In this document: positions 1 to 9,270 of the stretch, piece by piece | How positions within the stretch are numbered: the stretch's first letter is position 1 | Layout of the letters: every line of letters begins with the position of its first letter | From: an uncultured Verrucomicrobia subdivision 3 bacterium | GTDB taxonomy: Bacteria; Verrucomicrobiota; Verrucomicrobiia; Limisphaerales; UBA11358 | DNA length: 33,883 nt | Assembly: GCA_903861445.1 (NCBI GenBank) | Contig: CAIOUK010000072.1 | Location: 1-33,883 of the forward strand | Direction: 5' to 3' | Made by a program: the position numbers and the translations under genes | The notes under the pieces: generated by a model | Databases searched by the model: none | What the model was told of the DNA's origin: nothing | What the model saw: the letters and a program-made list of their open reading frames with translations, nothing else

Positions 1-165
1 GCGACCGGCAGTATCCACGAACTTCTGCTGGCCCGTGTAGAACGGGTGGCACACGTTGCAAATACCGACGATGATGGTCTGCTTGGTGGAACGCGTCTTG
101 ATCACGTTGCCGCAAGCGCAACGAATCTCGGCGTCCACATATTTCGGATGAATGTCCGTCTTCAT
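1..165 (-). CDS. rpmE: 50S ribosomal protein L31, zinc-binding (C+) type; truncated by window edge
   Basis: Reverse-strand translation from ATG at 165 reads [55 protein letters not shown], the L31 family pattern with CxC...CxxC. Not in the ORF track because it is partial. Confidence 0.95.
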   Translation of the reverse strand, partial: MKTDIHPKYVDAEIRCACGNVIKTRSTKQTIIVGICNVCHPFYTGQQKFVDTAGR

Positions 166-266
166 AAAATTGGTCGGTCAAAGTATCAGGAAAAAGCCGG
201 ATGACAAGAGGGAATTTAGGGCGGACAGGGAAAGGCAATTAGGAAACTACCGCGTAACCGATTGGC

Positions 267-752
267 TTATAGCGGCGGCGAAGAATGCTGGTATAAAATT
301 TTAATCGGCATCGGCAGTGTCAGAGCAGATGAGAACTGGATATGCAACTCGCAAGGCACTCGGCCATCATTTTGGAACATGGAAACTGGAAACGATTGCC
401 GTTCAAGTAAACGAGGCAAGCTGCCAGCATAAAGCAGCGCGCCACTGTGAGGAACCACGGTGGTGAAGGCGCCGGGATTGGGCAATTCAATCACGCCACT
501 GCTGGAGGTATTGGTAAGCGTAACTACAACCATATTTTCATCTGGGAATTTCGGCGCAGGCAAAGCACAACAAAAAGTAATCGCATGGGCATCTCTAGGT
601 AAAGTTGTCCTGAACACAAAATTGGTTCGCGGAACACAGGGAATGATACCGATCTCCGTTTCACCCTCCGTAAACAGCAGCGCACAGCCGCTCAATATGG
701 CGACCGCGCTGGCAAGCAAGCAGGTTGCTGTGATACGAAAGTGAATGTGCAT
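267..752 (-). CDS. hypothetical lipoprotein
   Basis: ORF 267..788; likely start at the internal Met (MHIHFRITATCLLASAVAILSGC...), a signal peptide with lipobox-like LSGC. No family recognised. Confidence 0.6.
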   Translation of the reverse strand: MHIHFRITATCLLASAVAILSGCALLFTEGETEIGIIPCVPRTNFVFRTTLPRDAHAITFCCALPAPKFPDENMVVVTLTNTSSSGVIELPNPGAFTTVVPHSGALLYAGSLPRLLERQSFPVSMFQNDGRVPCELHIQFSSALTLPMPIKILYQHSSPPL

Positions 753-774
753 ACGGTGAAGGTTGGGCTCCGAA

Positions 775-1974
775 TTAAACGCCGCCAATCCACTTGCGGT
801 CTTCCCAAACCGCTTTGAGCGAAGTCAGGTTGCGCGAATCAAAAATATTTTTCGCCGCCGCCGCGATTTTTCCGCGCTTCAAATTATTGTAGGCGTCGCT
901 GGCGCTGATGGCCACGAATTGCAGCACGCTCGGGTCGCGGTAGCAGTCAATCATGCACTTGGTGCAGCCGTCGCGGATGAGCTTGGAGTTGTCCCAGTCC
1001 CAGACCTTGCACATCGGCTCGTGCCACGCGTGGCAGCGGAACAGGTCGAGGTTCCAGTCGAGGTAGAAATATTTGTGGCCGCCGAGGCAGCCAAATTTTT
1101 CCTGCTCGCCGCGCAGATGCCGCTGCATTTCGTCGAGCGACTCGCGCGGGTTGACCACGGGAAAACCGCTGTTCTTTTTCATCCGCTTGATGTTGTCGAA
1201 CAGCGCGATGAGTTCTTCCTTGTTGAAATTCACCAGCCCGCTGTCGCTAAAACTCAAATAGCTGCTCGCTAGCGAGGTGAGCGGATAGCTGAAGGTGCAG
1301 CTCTTGAAGCCGAGCGTCTCCAGAAATTCCGGCAGCTTCTCGTAGTCGTCAATCAACCGGCTGGCCGTGATGCTCGCCGTGGTCTGGATGCCGGCGGACT
1401 GGAAAAATTCGTTCGCCTTCTTGATTTTTTTGCAGACGTCCGGCAGGCCGCGATTTTTTTCGTGTTTCGCCACGTCATGCGCGTCGATGGACATGATGAC
1501 GCTGGTCAGCCCGTCGCTCGCGAGGTCGCGCATGTTCTGTTCGTTCCACAGGCCGCCGTTCGTGCAAATCATCGGGTGGATGCCGCGTTCCGCCGCGTAG
1601 CGCGTCATCGCGCGGAGGTCGCGATGCACCATCGGCTCGCCGCCGACAAAGAGCAGATAGCCGATGTGATTTTTCAGCGCGATATCAATGACGCGCTTCG
1701 CCTCATCGAGCGTCACACTGCGCCGCGCCTTGGGATCGAATTGCGAACGTGCAAAACCACAGAAGTCGCAATCGGCATTGCAGATATTCGTGATGGCGAA
1801 TTGCAGGTAGCCGGGGCCGCCGTGGCGGAGCACTTCCTTGAACAGGTTCAGCGCGCCCTTTTTCGGGCGGACGACGGGTTTGGAGAAATCAGCTTGAGCG
1901 GAAGCGGGAGTTTCCGTTGTGGCGGGCGGATTGGCGTTGATGACATCGCTCATTATCAAGGATAATTTTGTCAT
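775..1974 (-). CDS. radical SAM protein with C-terminal Cys cluster (SPASM-like)
   Basis: CxxxCxxC motif in ITNICNADCDFCGF, GGEP motif (FVGGEPMVHRDL), C-terminal cysteines CHAW...MCKVW...CTKCMIDC. Start may be the internal MSDVINANPPA. Confidence 0.85.
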   Translation of the reverse strand: MTKLSLIMSDVINANPPATTETPASAQADFSKPVVRPKKGALNLFKEVLRHGGPGYLQFAITNICNADCDFCGFARSQFDPKARRSVTLDEAKRVIDIALKNHIGYLLFVGGEPMVHRDLRAMTRYAAERGIHPMICTNGGLWNEQNMRDLASDGLTSVIMSIDAHDVAKHEKNRGLPDVCKKIKKANEFFQSAGIQTTASITASRLIDDYEKLPEFLETLGFKSCTFSYPLTSLASSYLSFSDSGLVNFNKEELIALFDNIKRMKKNSGFPVVNPRESLDEMQRHLRGEQEKFGCLGGHKYFYLDWNLDLFRCHAWHEPMCKVWDWDNSKLIRDGCTKCMIDCYRDPSVLQFVAISASDAYNNLKRGKIAAAAKNIFDSRNLTSLKAVWEDRKWIGGV

Positions 1975-2074
1975 CAGGTAAAGCTGCGGGCAAATCTTCT
2001 TTCGCCGAGAGCGTCGAGTTAGATTGTATTTTCGCTTTGCTTGGCGGGCGTAAAAAGTTTAGTTTCAGTGCGCT

Positions 2075-2148
2075 TGTCTGATGGTGTAATGGTAGCACAG
2101 AGCCCTTTGGAGGCTTTAGTCATGGTTCGAATCCATGTCAGACAACCA
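2075..2148 (+). tRNA. tRNA-Gln (anticodon TTG), CCA encoded
   Basis: Acceptor TGTCTGA/TCAGACA, anticodon arm GAGCC-CTTTGGA-GGCTT, T-arm CATGG-TTCGAAT-CCATG, discriminator A followed by CCA. Confidence 0.93.
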
Positions 2149-2234
2149 CTTCTTCGATTGCTATTCTAACCAATATTTACGTCGTTTTTATGCGCGGTTG
2201 AGTTTTTATCATCAAACGTTCCCGCCAGTCCTGT

Positions 2235-3314
2235 TCAAACTTTGGCATCCGGCGTCGGCACGGGACCGATTGTGCCGCCGCTGACAAATTCTGCCGGCAC
2301 GAAGGTTTGCTTCACATCCGGGCGGCCTCGGCTCACGGTCGCCGCCCAGCGGATGATGCGGGGGACCACCTTGCTATAATCCCACCGATAATGAGAAACC
2401 TCCGTCATACACCAGTTGAATTGGGAGAGGATTTCCGTGCTTACTAGTGAAACCTGCTGCGGCACCTGAAGACCCTGCTCGGCTAAAAACTGCTGCGTCG
2501 CAATGAAGAGGTTGGGTTCGTCAATGATCAAAGCCGTGGGCGGCGTGACGCGGAACAGTGAATTCAGGAGCCGGCGCAGGCCTTTTGGAGTTTCTTCCCA
2601 GTCCGGCAGATTGTAATCACCCACCGGAATGCCGAGCGCTGCGAGTTCATCCAGAAAAGCGCGTTCGGGTGGGCCGGGATACGGCACCCGCCGCTCCCGG
2701 TGGTTCAGCATCACGATGCGACGATGGCCGAGGCGGGCCAGATGGCGGACGGTGGCGGCAATCGCTCCCCGGTAATCCGGTCCGATGGCAGCGACGGGCA
2801 GATCCTGCCGGCGACCGAACAGGGCGAAGACGGGCAACGGCTGCGTGCTGAACCATTCCAGCACTTCCCGCGAGCCAGCCATGACCACCCAGGCATCAGC
2901 GGTGGTTTTTTTGACGAACCGTCGGACGCGGGCCACGTCCATTTTGAGTTCCATCAGGCTTTTTGTGGTGGTGACAAATGTGTGGCCTGCATTGGTCAGC
3001 GCGTCAGGGAGTTTGATGATGTATTCCCGCTGGCTGTCGGTGCTTTCGTAGAGCAGCATGGCGATCCGCATGGAACGGGATATATTTTTGTCGGGTGCGA
3101 GAATCAGCCGTTTGCGGCGTGGTCCTTGCCTCGCCAGCAACCTTTCCCGCTCGAGCAGTCTTAATGCGGCATCCATGGTCTTGCGGTTCACCCCGAGTTC
3201 CACGGCCAACTTGTCCACCCCGGGCATCGTCCCGCTCCACCGCCCCCGGAGCAGATCAGTGCGCAGGTGGACGGCAACCTGCTCGGCGACCGAAAGAAGT
3301 TTTAAGACTGGCAC
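2235..3314 (-). CDS. GntR-type winged helix + LacI/periplasmic-binding-type sensor transcriptional regulator (AraR-like architecture)
   Basis: N-terminal VAVHLRTDLLRGRWSGTMPGVDKLAVELGVNRKTMDAALRLLERERLLARQGPRRKRL (GntR wHTH) followed by a sugar-sensor-like domain. GTG start at 3314. Confidence 0.85.
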   Translation of the reverse strand: MPVLKLLSVAEQVAVHLRTDLLRGRWSGTMPGVDKLAVELGVNRKTMDAALRLLERERLLARQGPRRKRLILAPDKNISRSMRIAMLLYESTDSQREYIIKLPDALTNAGHTFVTTTKSLMELKMDVARVRRFVKKTTADAWVVMAGSREVLEWFSTQPLPVFALFGRRQDLPVAAIGPDYRGAIAATVRHLARLGHRRIVMLNHRERRVPYPGPPERAFLDELAALGIPVGDYNLPDWEETPKGLRRLLNSLFRVTPPTALIIDEPNLFIATQQFLAEQGLQVPQQVSLVSTEILSQFNWCMTEVSHYRWDYSKVVPRIIRWAATVSRGRPDVKQTFVPAEFVSGGTIGPVPTPDAKV

Positions 3315-3326
3315 ATCAGCATACTA

Positions 3327-3341
3327 CCCCCAAAAAGGGGG
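3327..3341. repeat. perfect inverted repeat CCCCC-AAAAA-GGGGG just upstream of the regulator start
   Basis: Read directly: actaCCCCCAAAAAGGGGGcagt; outer ACT/AGT extends the dyad with one mismatch. 12 bp upstream of the GTG at 3314. Confidence 0.7.
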
Positions 3342-3502
3342 CAGTCGTCAATGCGGAAATAAATCATCCAGTGGACGGTGGCGTGATGAGTGAAATTGGC
3401 CGGCAAGGCACCCAGCGACGAAAGGTTCGATGATGGCATTCGTATCATCGCCAGTTTTCAAACCGCCAAGTAAGCCCAAAAATCAACCGGCACGATTACA
3501 GG

Positions 3503-3578
3503 TGGTGCCCCCATCCCGAATTGAACGGGAATAACACGTTTAGGAAACGCGGGCTCTATCCATTTGAGCTATGGGGGC
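3503..3578 (-). tRNA. tRNA-Arg (anticodon CCT), CCA encoded
   Basis: Reverse complement GCCCCCATAGCTCAAATGGATAGAGCCCGCGTTTCCTAAACGTGTTATTCCCGTTCAATTCGGGATGGGGGCACCA; acceptor, D, anticodon and T arms all pair. Confidence 0.94.
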
Positions 3579-3997
3579 AACGGAAATCGCTTCATCCTAA
3601 AAATCAAAAATTGCGGGGCTTCGATTAAAAACAAAGAACCGCCCGAATTTACAACAGTTGACCCAAGCATTAAACCTTTTTTAGCAATCGGCCAGCGATG
3701 GCTGAAACGAACTTGGTTGGAGGTGAGTTCGTCCCCAAAATGCTCGCCGGGTGAGGTATAATCGCACAGCTCAAGGAATGCCGTGAAAGTTTCTGTTCTT
3801 TAGCTCATGTTTCAATGGGCGGATTTCGGGGTGAAGGGCGGAAATTTAAATCACCGTTGCGATCAGCCAATGGTGTAACCTCAACAGGTGTGCCGGACGT
3901 CTTCGTAAGGATAATCAACAGAAAGCCACGGTCGAGGTGTCACCGCCTCTAATTAAAAGCGAAACATTAAACCGATTTGAACCATAATCATAACAGG

Positions 3998-6016
3998 ATG
4001 CACAAAAACAATTTTTTTAAGATTGTTGTTGGAATAATGATGTGGGCCGCGGCACTCATGTATGCCGGCCAGCTAAATGCCGCCGAGCGCAGGCCCAACT
4101 TCCTGTTCATCTATGCGGACGACCAGCGTTGGGACGCGCTGGGTGTGGTTCAGCGCGAGCAAGGCGAGGCCGGCCGTTTTCCCTGGCTCAAGACGCCCAA
4201 CATGGATCGCCTTGCCGCCGAGGGGGTGCGTTTCCGCAACGCTTTCGCCACCTGCTCGCTTTGTGCTCCGAGCCGCGCGGCGTTTCTTACCGGCCAATAC
4301 AATCATCTCAACGGCATCATCAATAATCACACGGAGTTTCCCACCAACTCGGTCACCTATGCCACGTTGCTCCAAGCTGCCGGCTACCAGACCGCCTACA
4401 TCGGCAAGTGGCACATGGGCCGGCAGCGCGGCCAGCGTCCGGGCTTCGACTATTCCGCCAGCTATATAGCTTATGGTCGCTACAACGATTGCCCGTTTGA
4501 AATCAACGGCGTGTCCACGCCTACCACGGGCTGGGTTGACGATGTCTGCACGGACTTTGCAATCAAATGGATGAAAGAAAACCGTGACCGTTCGTTTGCG
4601 ATCGCCATTGGTTTCAAAAGTCCACACAGTCCGCGCGGCGGCACGAATCTTCCCGTGCGCTTGCGCAATCTCTACGCCGGCGAAACGAGTCGCCCAGCGC
4701 CGAACAGGAATGCCTACGCGATCTTCCACGCGCCGGATCCGGTCACCCTTAATCAGTCGTCGGGAATGTCCGCCAACGCCGTGCATCTCGACTATCTTCG
4801 CCATGTGAACGGCGCTGACGAAAATTTAGGTCGGTTACTCGACACCTTGGCCGAACTCGGTTTGGCTGATGACACGGTGGTGGTCTATACCAGCGACAAC
4901 GGCTACTACCTCGGCGAACATGGCCTTGGCGACAAGCGTTCGGTGTATGAGGAGTCGCTGCGCATTCCGATGTTAGTCCGTTACCCGCGGCTCTTCGGCC
5001 AGAGTAAGGTTGTGGATGATATGGTTCTCAACATTGACCTCGCGCCGACTTTTCTCGATCTGGCTGGTGTGCCGGTGCCGCCGGCAATGCAGGGGGCGAG
5101 TTGGAAAACACTCGCCGCCGGCCAGCAACCGGCGAACTGGCGCCAGTCCTTCTTCGCTGAATATTTTTACGAACGAGGCGGTGGCGACACACCCACCTTG
5201 GTCGCCGTTCGCACCACCAACGCGAAAATTGTGAAGTATCCCGGCCACGCCAAATGGACGGAAGTTTTTGACTTGGTCGCAGATCCCTATGAGTTAAAAA
5301 ATCTCGCCGGCAATACCGCTCTGACAGCGAAGCTCAACGCGGAACTGGAGGCGCAGAAGAAAGCCGTGGGCTATAAAGTGCCGGCGAGCACGGACAAGCC
5401 GCAACCGTCTGGCGAACCTTCGCTCGTGCCGATTACAGATGTGCCGGGTTTGCCGCGCGTGTTGCTCATCGGCGACAGCATTTCGATGGGCTATACTTTG
5501 CCGGTGCGCGAATTGCTCAAAGGCCAGGCAAACGTGCATCGGATTCTGACGAACGGCGGCTCGACCAAGGATGGTGTGACCAACCTCAACGACTGGCTGG
5601 GCAACAGCAAATGGGATGTCATCCATTTCAACTGGGGTTTGCATGACCTAAAGCACATGAAGGATGGCAAACTGGATTTGGCCGGACCGCAGGTTTCCAC
5701 GCTCGCTGAATACGAGGCCAATCTGCGCGTGCTCGTCAAACAGTTGCAGGCCACCGGCGCAAAACTGATTTGGGCTACGACCACGCCCGTGCCGGAAGGT
5801 TCGGATGGCCGCGCGGCGCGCGCTGAATTAAAATACAATGAGGTGGCCAATCGGGTCATGAAAGATTTGGGAGTTTCGACAGACGATCTCCACGCACTGT
5901 GCTTGCCGAGGCTGGCCGCATGGCAGTTGCCGAAGAACGTTCACTACCAACCCGAAGGCTACGCGGGAATGGCGGTTCAGGTTGCCACCGAAATCAAAGC
6001 CGCGCTGCCAAAATAA
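3998..6016 (+). CDS. secreted FGly-type sulfatase fused to C-terminal SGNH-hydrolase domain
   Basis: Signal peptide; RPNFLFIYADDQRWDALG; sulfatase signature CAPSRAAFLTG with the Cys codon at 4262-4264; C-terminal VLLIGDSISMGY...WDVIHFNWGLHDLK...NVHYQPEGY. ATG at 3998 preferred over the track's TTG at 3977. Confidence 0.9.
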   Translation: MHKNNFFKIVVGIMMWAAALMYAGQLNAAERRPNFLFIYADDQRWDALGVVQREQGEAGRFPWLKTPNMDRLAAEGVRFRNAFATCSLCAPSRAAFLTGQYNHLNGIINNHTEFPTNSVTYATLLQAAGYQTAYIGKWHMGRQRGQRPGFDYSASYIAYGRYNDCPFEINGVSTPTTGWVDDVCTDFAIKWMKENRDRSFAIAIGFKSPHSPRGGTNLPVRLRNLYAGETSRPAPNRNAYAIFHAPDPVTLNQSSGMSANAVHLDYLRHVNGADENLGRLLDTLAELGLADDTVVVYTSDNGYYLGEHGLGDKRSVYEESLRIPMLVRYPRLFGQSKVVDDMVLNIDLAPTFLDLAGVPVPPAMQGASWKTLAAGQQPANWRQSFFAEYFYERGGGDTPTLVAVRTTNAKIVKYPGHAKWTEVFDLVADPYELKNLAGNTALTAKLNAELEAQKKAVGYKVPASTDKPQPSGEPSLVPITDVPGLPRVLLIGDSISMGYTLPVRELLKGQANVHRILTNGGSTKDGVTNLNDWLGNSKWDVIHFNWGLHDLKHMKDGKLDLAGPQVSTLAEYEANLRVLVKQLQATGAKLIWATTTPVPEGSDGRAARAELKYNEVANRVMKDLGVSTDDLHALCLPRLAAWQLPKNVHYQPEGYAGMAVQVATEIKAALPK

Positions 6017-6030
6017 ATTTGCCCAAGCAC

Positions 6031-6065
6031 AATTTTGTAACAAAAATGTTTCTCCAACGTCCATC
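6031..6065 (+). promoter_or_regulatory. conserved upstream block, copy 1 (AATTTTGTAACAAA-N12-ACGTCCATC), possible operator dyad TTTTGT-A-ACAAAA
   Basis: Same 14-mer and 9-mer occur at 10705-10718 and 10732-10740, upstream of the paralogous gene. Confidence 0.45.
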
Positions 6066-6094
6066 CATGAGCATCGCTACCTAAAAACAGTCCC

Positions 6095-8044
6095 ATGAAA
6101 TTAAACATCCGCAGCGGAATTAAAACATTTTCAATCATCATCTGCCTGTTGGCGGCGTTCATCCTTGGCCTGTCGCCTGCCGGGGCAGCCATAAAACGCC
6201 CAGTGCCGGCGGCGGTGTCGCTCAACCAAACCGGCATTAAACTGGAAGCCAAATACGCCGGTATGCTCAAGGCCTTGCAGGAGCAAATCCTCACGTCCCT
6301 GCCGAAAATCAACGAACCGCAGAAGGCTGCCTTCCTCAAGGCTTATCAAGCCGAAGCGGCGGCGGCGGCGGGCGAACGGAAGGCTGTGTTGGGTGGAGCC
6401 CATGCCAAAGATAAAGCGGCTACGGAAAAGGCGCATCAGGCGGCTCAAGCCGCTCAAGTAGTTCTCGATCAGGCGACGAAAAATGCGCAGGCACCGGCCA
6501 CGGCCGTGCTGATGAACTTGGAGAAGTTTCTGCAAAGCGACAAACTGGACGCGAAGCTGGTGAAATACAATGTCCTCGCCCAAGCTACGCCACGCGGTCT
6601 GGCCGAGTTTGCCCAACAGGGAAAAGAACAGGAAGCCCTCGTGGATCAGCTCCTGGCCGACGATGGCCTGATGAAGCAGATGCTCGTCGCCGACGGTGCC
6701 GCCGCTGGCCGGTATGGTCAGGCCATGAAGATTTACGCCGATATTCAGAAGGCGAGCCCGCGGGCCAAGGATGGCATCCTCCAGCGCCTGGCGCTCGGCA
6801 CGAGCTTGGAGCATGCGCTGCCGGTGGAGCAACGCAACGCCGATGATCAGCGGAATGCTCCGACCATCGTGGATCCGGTGAAACGATACCTGCATTTCGA
6901 GAAGGCGTTTCTGGCTGGCGAGTTGGATCCCGGTTTCAAGGATTTGTCCGTTTGGGACTGCCGCTTCGTCGGCAACGGCGATGAACCGAATGAGGAATTG
7001 GCTTGGGGGCGCGAGATGCTCCGCAACTACCGGCCTGACCAAATCGCCACTCCGGACACTCGCTGGCGTTATGTGGAAAGTGTTAAAACGGAAGTCAAAT
7101 ACGGGTCGCAGGATCAAAAAAATGATTCTCCCGCGCTTGGGTTCTACCAGAACATCATCAATACCGGCGGCGTTTGTGGTCGGCGCGCGTTCTTTGGACG
7201 TTTCATCCTGCGCTGCTTCGGCGTTCCGACGCTGGCTCGTCCCCAACCTGGTCATGCCACCTTGGTTCACTGGACGCCGGCTGGTTGGGTGATCAACCTC
7301 GGTGCGGGCTGGGGGTGGGGCACAATCGAAGGCAATGCCGACACTGATTTTCTGGCGATGACGCAGGCCAGAAAGATTGAGGCGGCTTATCCAGAAGTGC
7401 AGCGCGCCCAGTGGGCGGGCACGGCCGTTGGCGAAACCAAAGCAGCTGGTTTCTGTGCGCCGGTGACTGGCTTTTGGAACGGCGTGGCGCTTTACCAACA
7501 GCAGGCGATTATCGAGAAGGCCAAGGCGGTGGCGCTGGCCGCCGTTGGCACGGACATCGGCGAGGCGAATGAATCCAAGGAGAAGGAAGTCGTCAAAGCC
7601 GTGACCGTGACTGAGGCCGACAGGAAGATTGTCGTTGATCAAAATGGCGTGATTACGATTCCCGCCGTGGCCTGCAGCAAGCCGCTGAACAGCACGGTGA
7701 GAATCCGTTTCATGAAGAGTGATCTGGGCGGGATGCAATTGCATTACACCCGGCTCGGGAAAGCGGCTGAGTCGTTCGAATACACTTTCGACGCACCCGC
7801 CGCCGGCAAATATACGCTCAACGCGCGCGTGGTGACCGTGAGTCCCGACCAGCATCTCCTCGTCGCGGCCAACGATGCAAAGGAAACCGTGGATCTCGCC
7901 GCGCCTTATACCATCGGCATGTGGCAGGAAACCAAGCCGGTGGAGATGGCGCTCGTCAAGGGCAAGAACGTGCTGCGCTTCACGCGGCCCGAGCCGGTCA
8001 AGGGCATGACCATAAAAGAATTCACGTTGACGCCGGTAAAGTAA
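6095..8044 (+). CDS. secreted helical/coiled-coil protein with transglutaminase-like core and C-terminal beta-sandwich (CBM-like) domain, paralogue A
   Basis: Signal peptide; GGVCGRRAFFGRFILRCFGVPTLARPQPGHATLVHWTPAGWVINLGAG resembles the transglutaminase core (Cys, then GHA.). Paralogous to 10781..12931. Confidence 0.7.
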   Translation: MKLNIRSGIKTFSIIICLLAAFILGLSPAGAAIKRPVPAAVSLNQTGIKLEAKYAGMLKALQEQILTSLPKINEPQKAAFLKAYQAEAAAAAGERKAVLGGAHAKDKAATEKAHQAAQAAQVVLDQATKNAQAPATAVLMNLEKFLQSDKLDAKLVKYNVLAQATPRGLAEFAQQGKEQEALVDQLLADDGLMKQMLVADGAAAGRYGQAMKIYADIQKASPRAKDGILQRLALGTSLEHALPVEQRNADDQRNAPTIVDPVKRYLHFEKAFLAGELDPGFKDLSVWDCRFVGNGDEPNEELAWGREMLRNYRPDQIATPDTRWRYVESVKTEVKYGSQDQKNDSPALGFYQNIINTGGVCGRRAFFGRFILRCFGVPTLARPQPGHATLVHWTPAGWVINLGAGWGWGTIEGNADTDFLAMTQARKIEAAYPEVQRAQWAGTAVGETKAAGFCAPVTGFWNGVALYQQQAIIEKAKAVALAAVGTDIGEANESKEKEVVKAVTVTEADRKIVVDQNGVITIPAVACSKPLNSTVRIRFMKSDLGGMQLHYTRLGKAAESFEYTFDAPAAGKYTLNARVVTVSPDQHLLVAANDAKETVDLAAPYTIGMWQETKPVEMALVKGKNVLRFTRPEPVKGMTIKEFTLTPVK

Positions 8045-8144
8045 TCGAATAAACCAATCAAACAACCCAGAACCATGGCCTCGAATCGAAATGCACAATG
8101 CATTATCAAGACGAGACCATAAACATAAAAAAGGAATCCAAGTT

Positions 8145-9257
8145 ATGATGAAGAAGTCCGTGTTTGCCGCGACCACTTTGTTGGCGGCAACGCTCATGAG
8201 CACTACTGGAGTATCGGCAGCTGATACTAGTTCGAAATATAATTTGCCCAAGCCGGACGGCAAGCCGGCGGACATGAGCAAGCCGGTGAAGGTATTTTTG
8301 ATCATGGGTCAATCCAACGCATTTGGCATGGGGCATCCTGCTGGTGACAAGGAGGGAACCCTGGAGCATGCGGTCAAGAAAGAAGGACTTTACTCGTTCC
8401 TGGTGGATGATTCCGGCAAGTGGACGGTGAGAAATGATGTGCGGAATGTGCAAATCGCGAATGGCAAAGGCGGGGGAGTGGGTATCCCGCACAACGAATG
8501 GATGACGGTCGGCAGCGGCAAAGGTGGTGCTCCCGCCGGCACCATGGGTGTGGAATTTGGTGTCGGTCACCAGCTTGGCAACGCCCTCGAAGATCCCGTC
8601 ATGATTCTCAAGACTTGCATTGGCAACCGCGCCCTCGGCTGGGATCTGCTGCCGCCAGGCAGTAAAGGCTATGATTTTACCAGCAAGGATAAGGCGGGCA
8701 ATGCAGTGACCTACACTTACGCTGGTTATGGTGAATCTCCAATGAAATGGGTGAAAGGCACCACGCCGGTGAAAATTGGCTGGCATGCCGGCTTGCAGTA
8801 TGACCTGGACGTCGCCAACGCCAAAAAAGTGTTGTCCGAGCTGGACAAGTATTATCCGGGAGCGAAAGGTTATGAAGTTGCCGGCGTTTTCTGGTGGCAG
8901 GGTGAAAAAGACTGTGGTGATGCGGGGCTTTCTACTCACTATGAAGAGAACCTCGTTAACTTGATCAAGGCGCTCCGCAAGGAATTCAATGCTCCTGACA
9001 TGAAATTTGTGATGGGCACGCTCGGCGAAGCTACGAAGGGCATCAGCGGCAATGAAGGACTGGTGCTGAATGCCATGATGGCGGTTGACGGCAAGAGCGG
9101 CAAGCATCCCGAGTTCCAGGGCAATGTGGCCACCGTTTACACCCATGACATGGCGCGTGGTGGTGGTGGCAATGGCCATTACAATCACGATTGCCGGGTC
9201 TACATGGATGTTGGTCTTTCTATGGGCGAAGCGATGGTTGAGCTGTTGAAGAAGTAA
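8145..9257 (+). CDS. secreted SGNH carbohydrate esterase of the SASA / sialate O-acetylesterase family
   Basis: Signal peptide MMKKSVFAATTLLAATLMSTTGVSAA; VFLIMGQSNAFGMG and VAGVFWWQGEKDCGD motifs. SD-like aaggaa upstream of ATG 8145. Confidence 0.87.
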   Translation: MMKKSVFAATTLLAATLMSTTGVSAADTSSKYNLPKPDGKPADMSKPVKVFLIMGQSNAFGMGHPAGDKEGTLEHAVKKEGLYSFLVDDSGKWTVRNDVRNVQIANGKGGGVGIPHNEWMTVGSGKGGAPAGTMGVEFGVGHQLGNALEDPVMILKTCIGNRALGWDLLPPGSKGYDFTSKDKAGNAVTYTYAGYGESPMKWVKGTTPVKIGWHAGLQYDLDVANAKKVLSELDKYYPGAKGYEVAGVFWWQGEKDCGDAGLSTHYEENLVNLIKALRKEFNAPDMKFVMGTLGEATKGISGNEGLVLNAMMAVDGKSGKHPEFQGNVATVYTHDMARGGGGNGHYNHDCRVYMDVGLSMGEAMVELLKK

Positions 9258-9270
9258 TCAAAAATAATAT

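Noticed and set aside
775-1974. Radical SAM protein as the dedicated anaerobic sulfatase maturase (anSME) for the sulfatase
   Set aside because: It has CxxxCxxC and a C-terminal Cys cluster, but I could not recognise anSME-specific features. It is also separated by a regulator and two tRNAs and on the opposite strand.
3503-3998. tRNA-Arg as an integration site for the glycan cluster (genomic island)
   Set aside because: The tRNA is on the minus strand, so its 3' end faces the regulator and not the cluster. I saw no duplicated tRNA 3' end, integrase or att-like repeat at the right boundary.
4004-4036. AACAAT...ATTGTT inverted repeat at the start of the sulfatase CDS
   Set aside because: Short, AT-rich and inside signal-peptide coding sequence; easily chance.
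6131-8305. 724-aa antisense ORF over transglutaminase-like gene A
   Set aside because: Shadow ORF from GC-rich codon structure of the sense gene; His/Arg/Leu-rich translation with no recognisable motif or signal.
8106-9188. 360-aa antisense ORF in the SASA esterase gene
   Set aside because: Shadow ORF; the sense gene has signal peptide and catalytic motifs.
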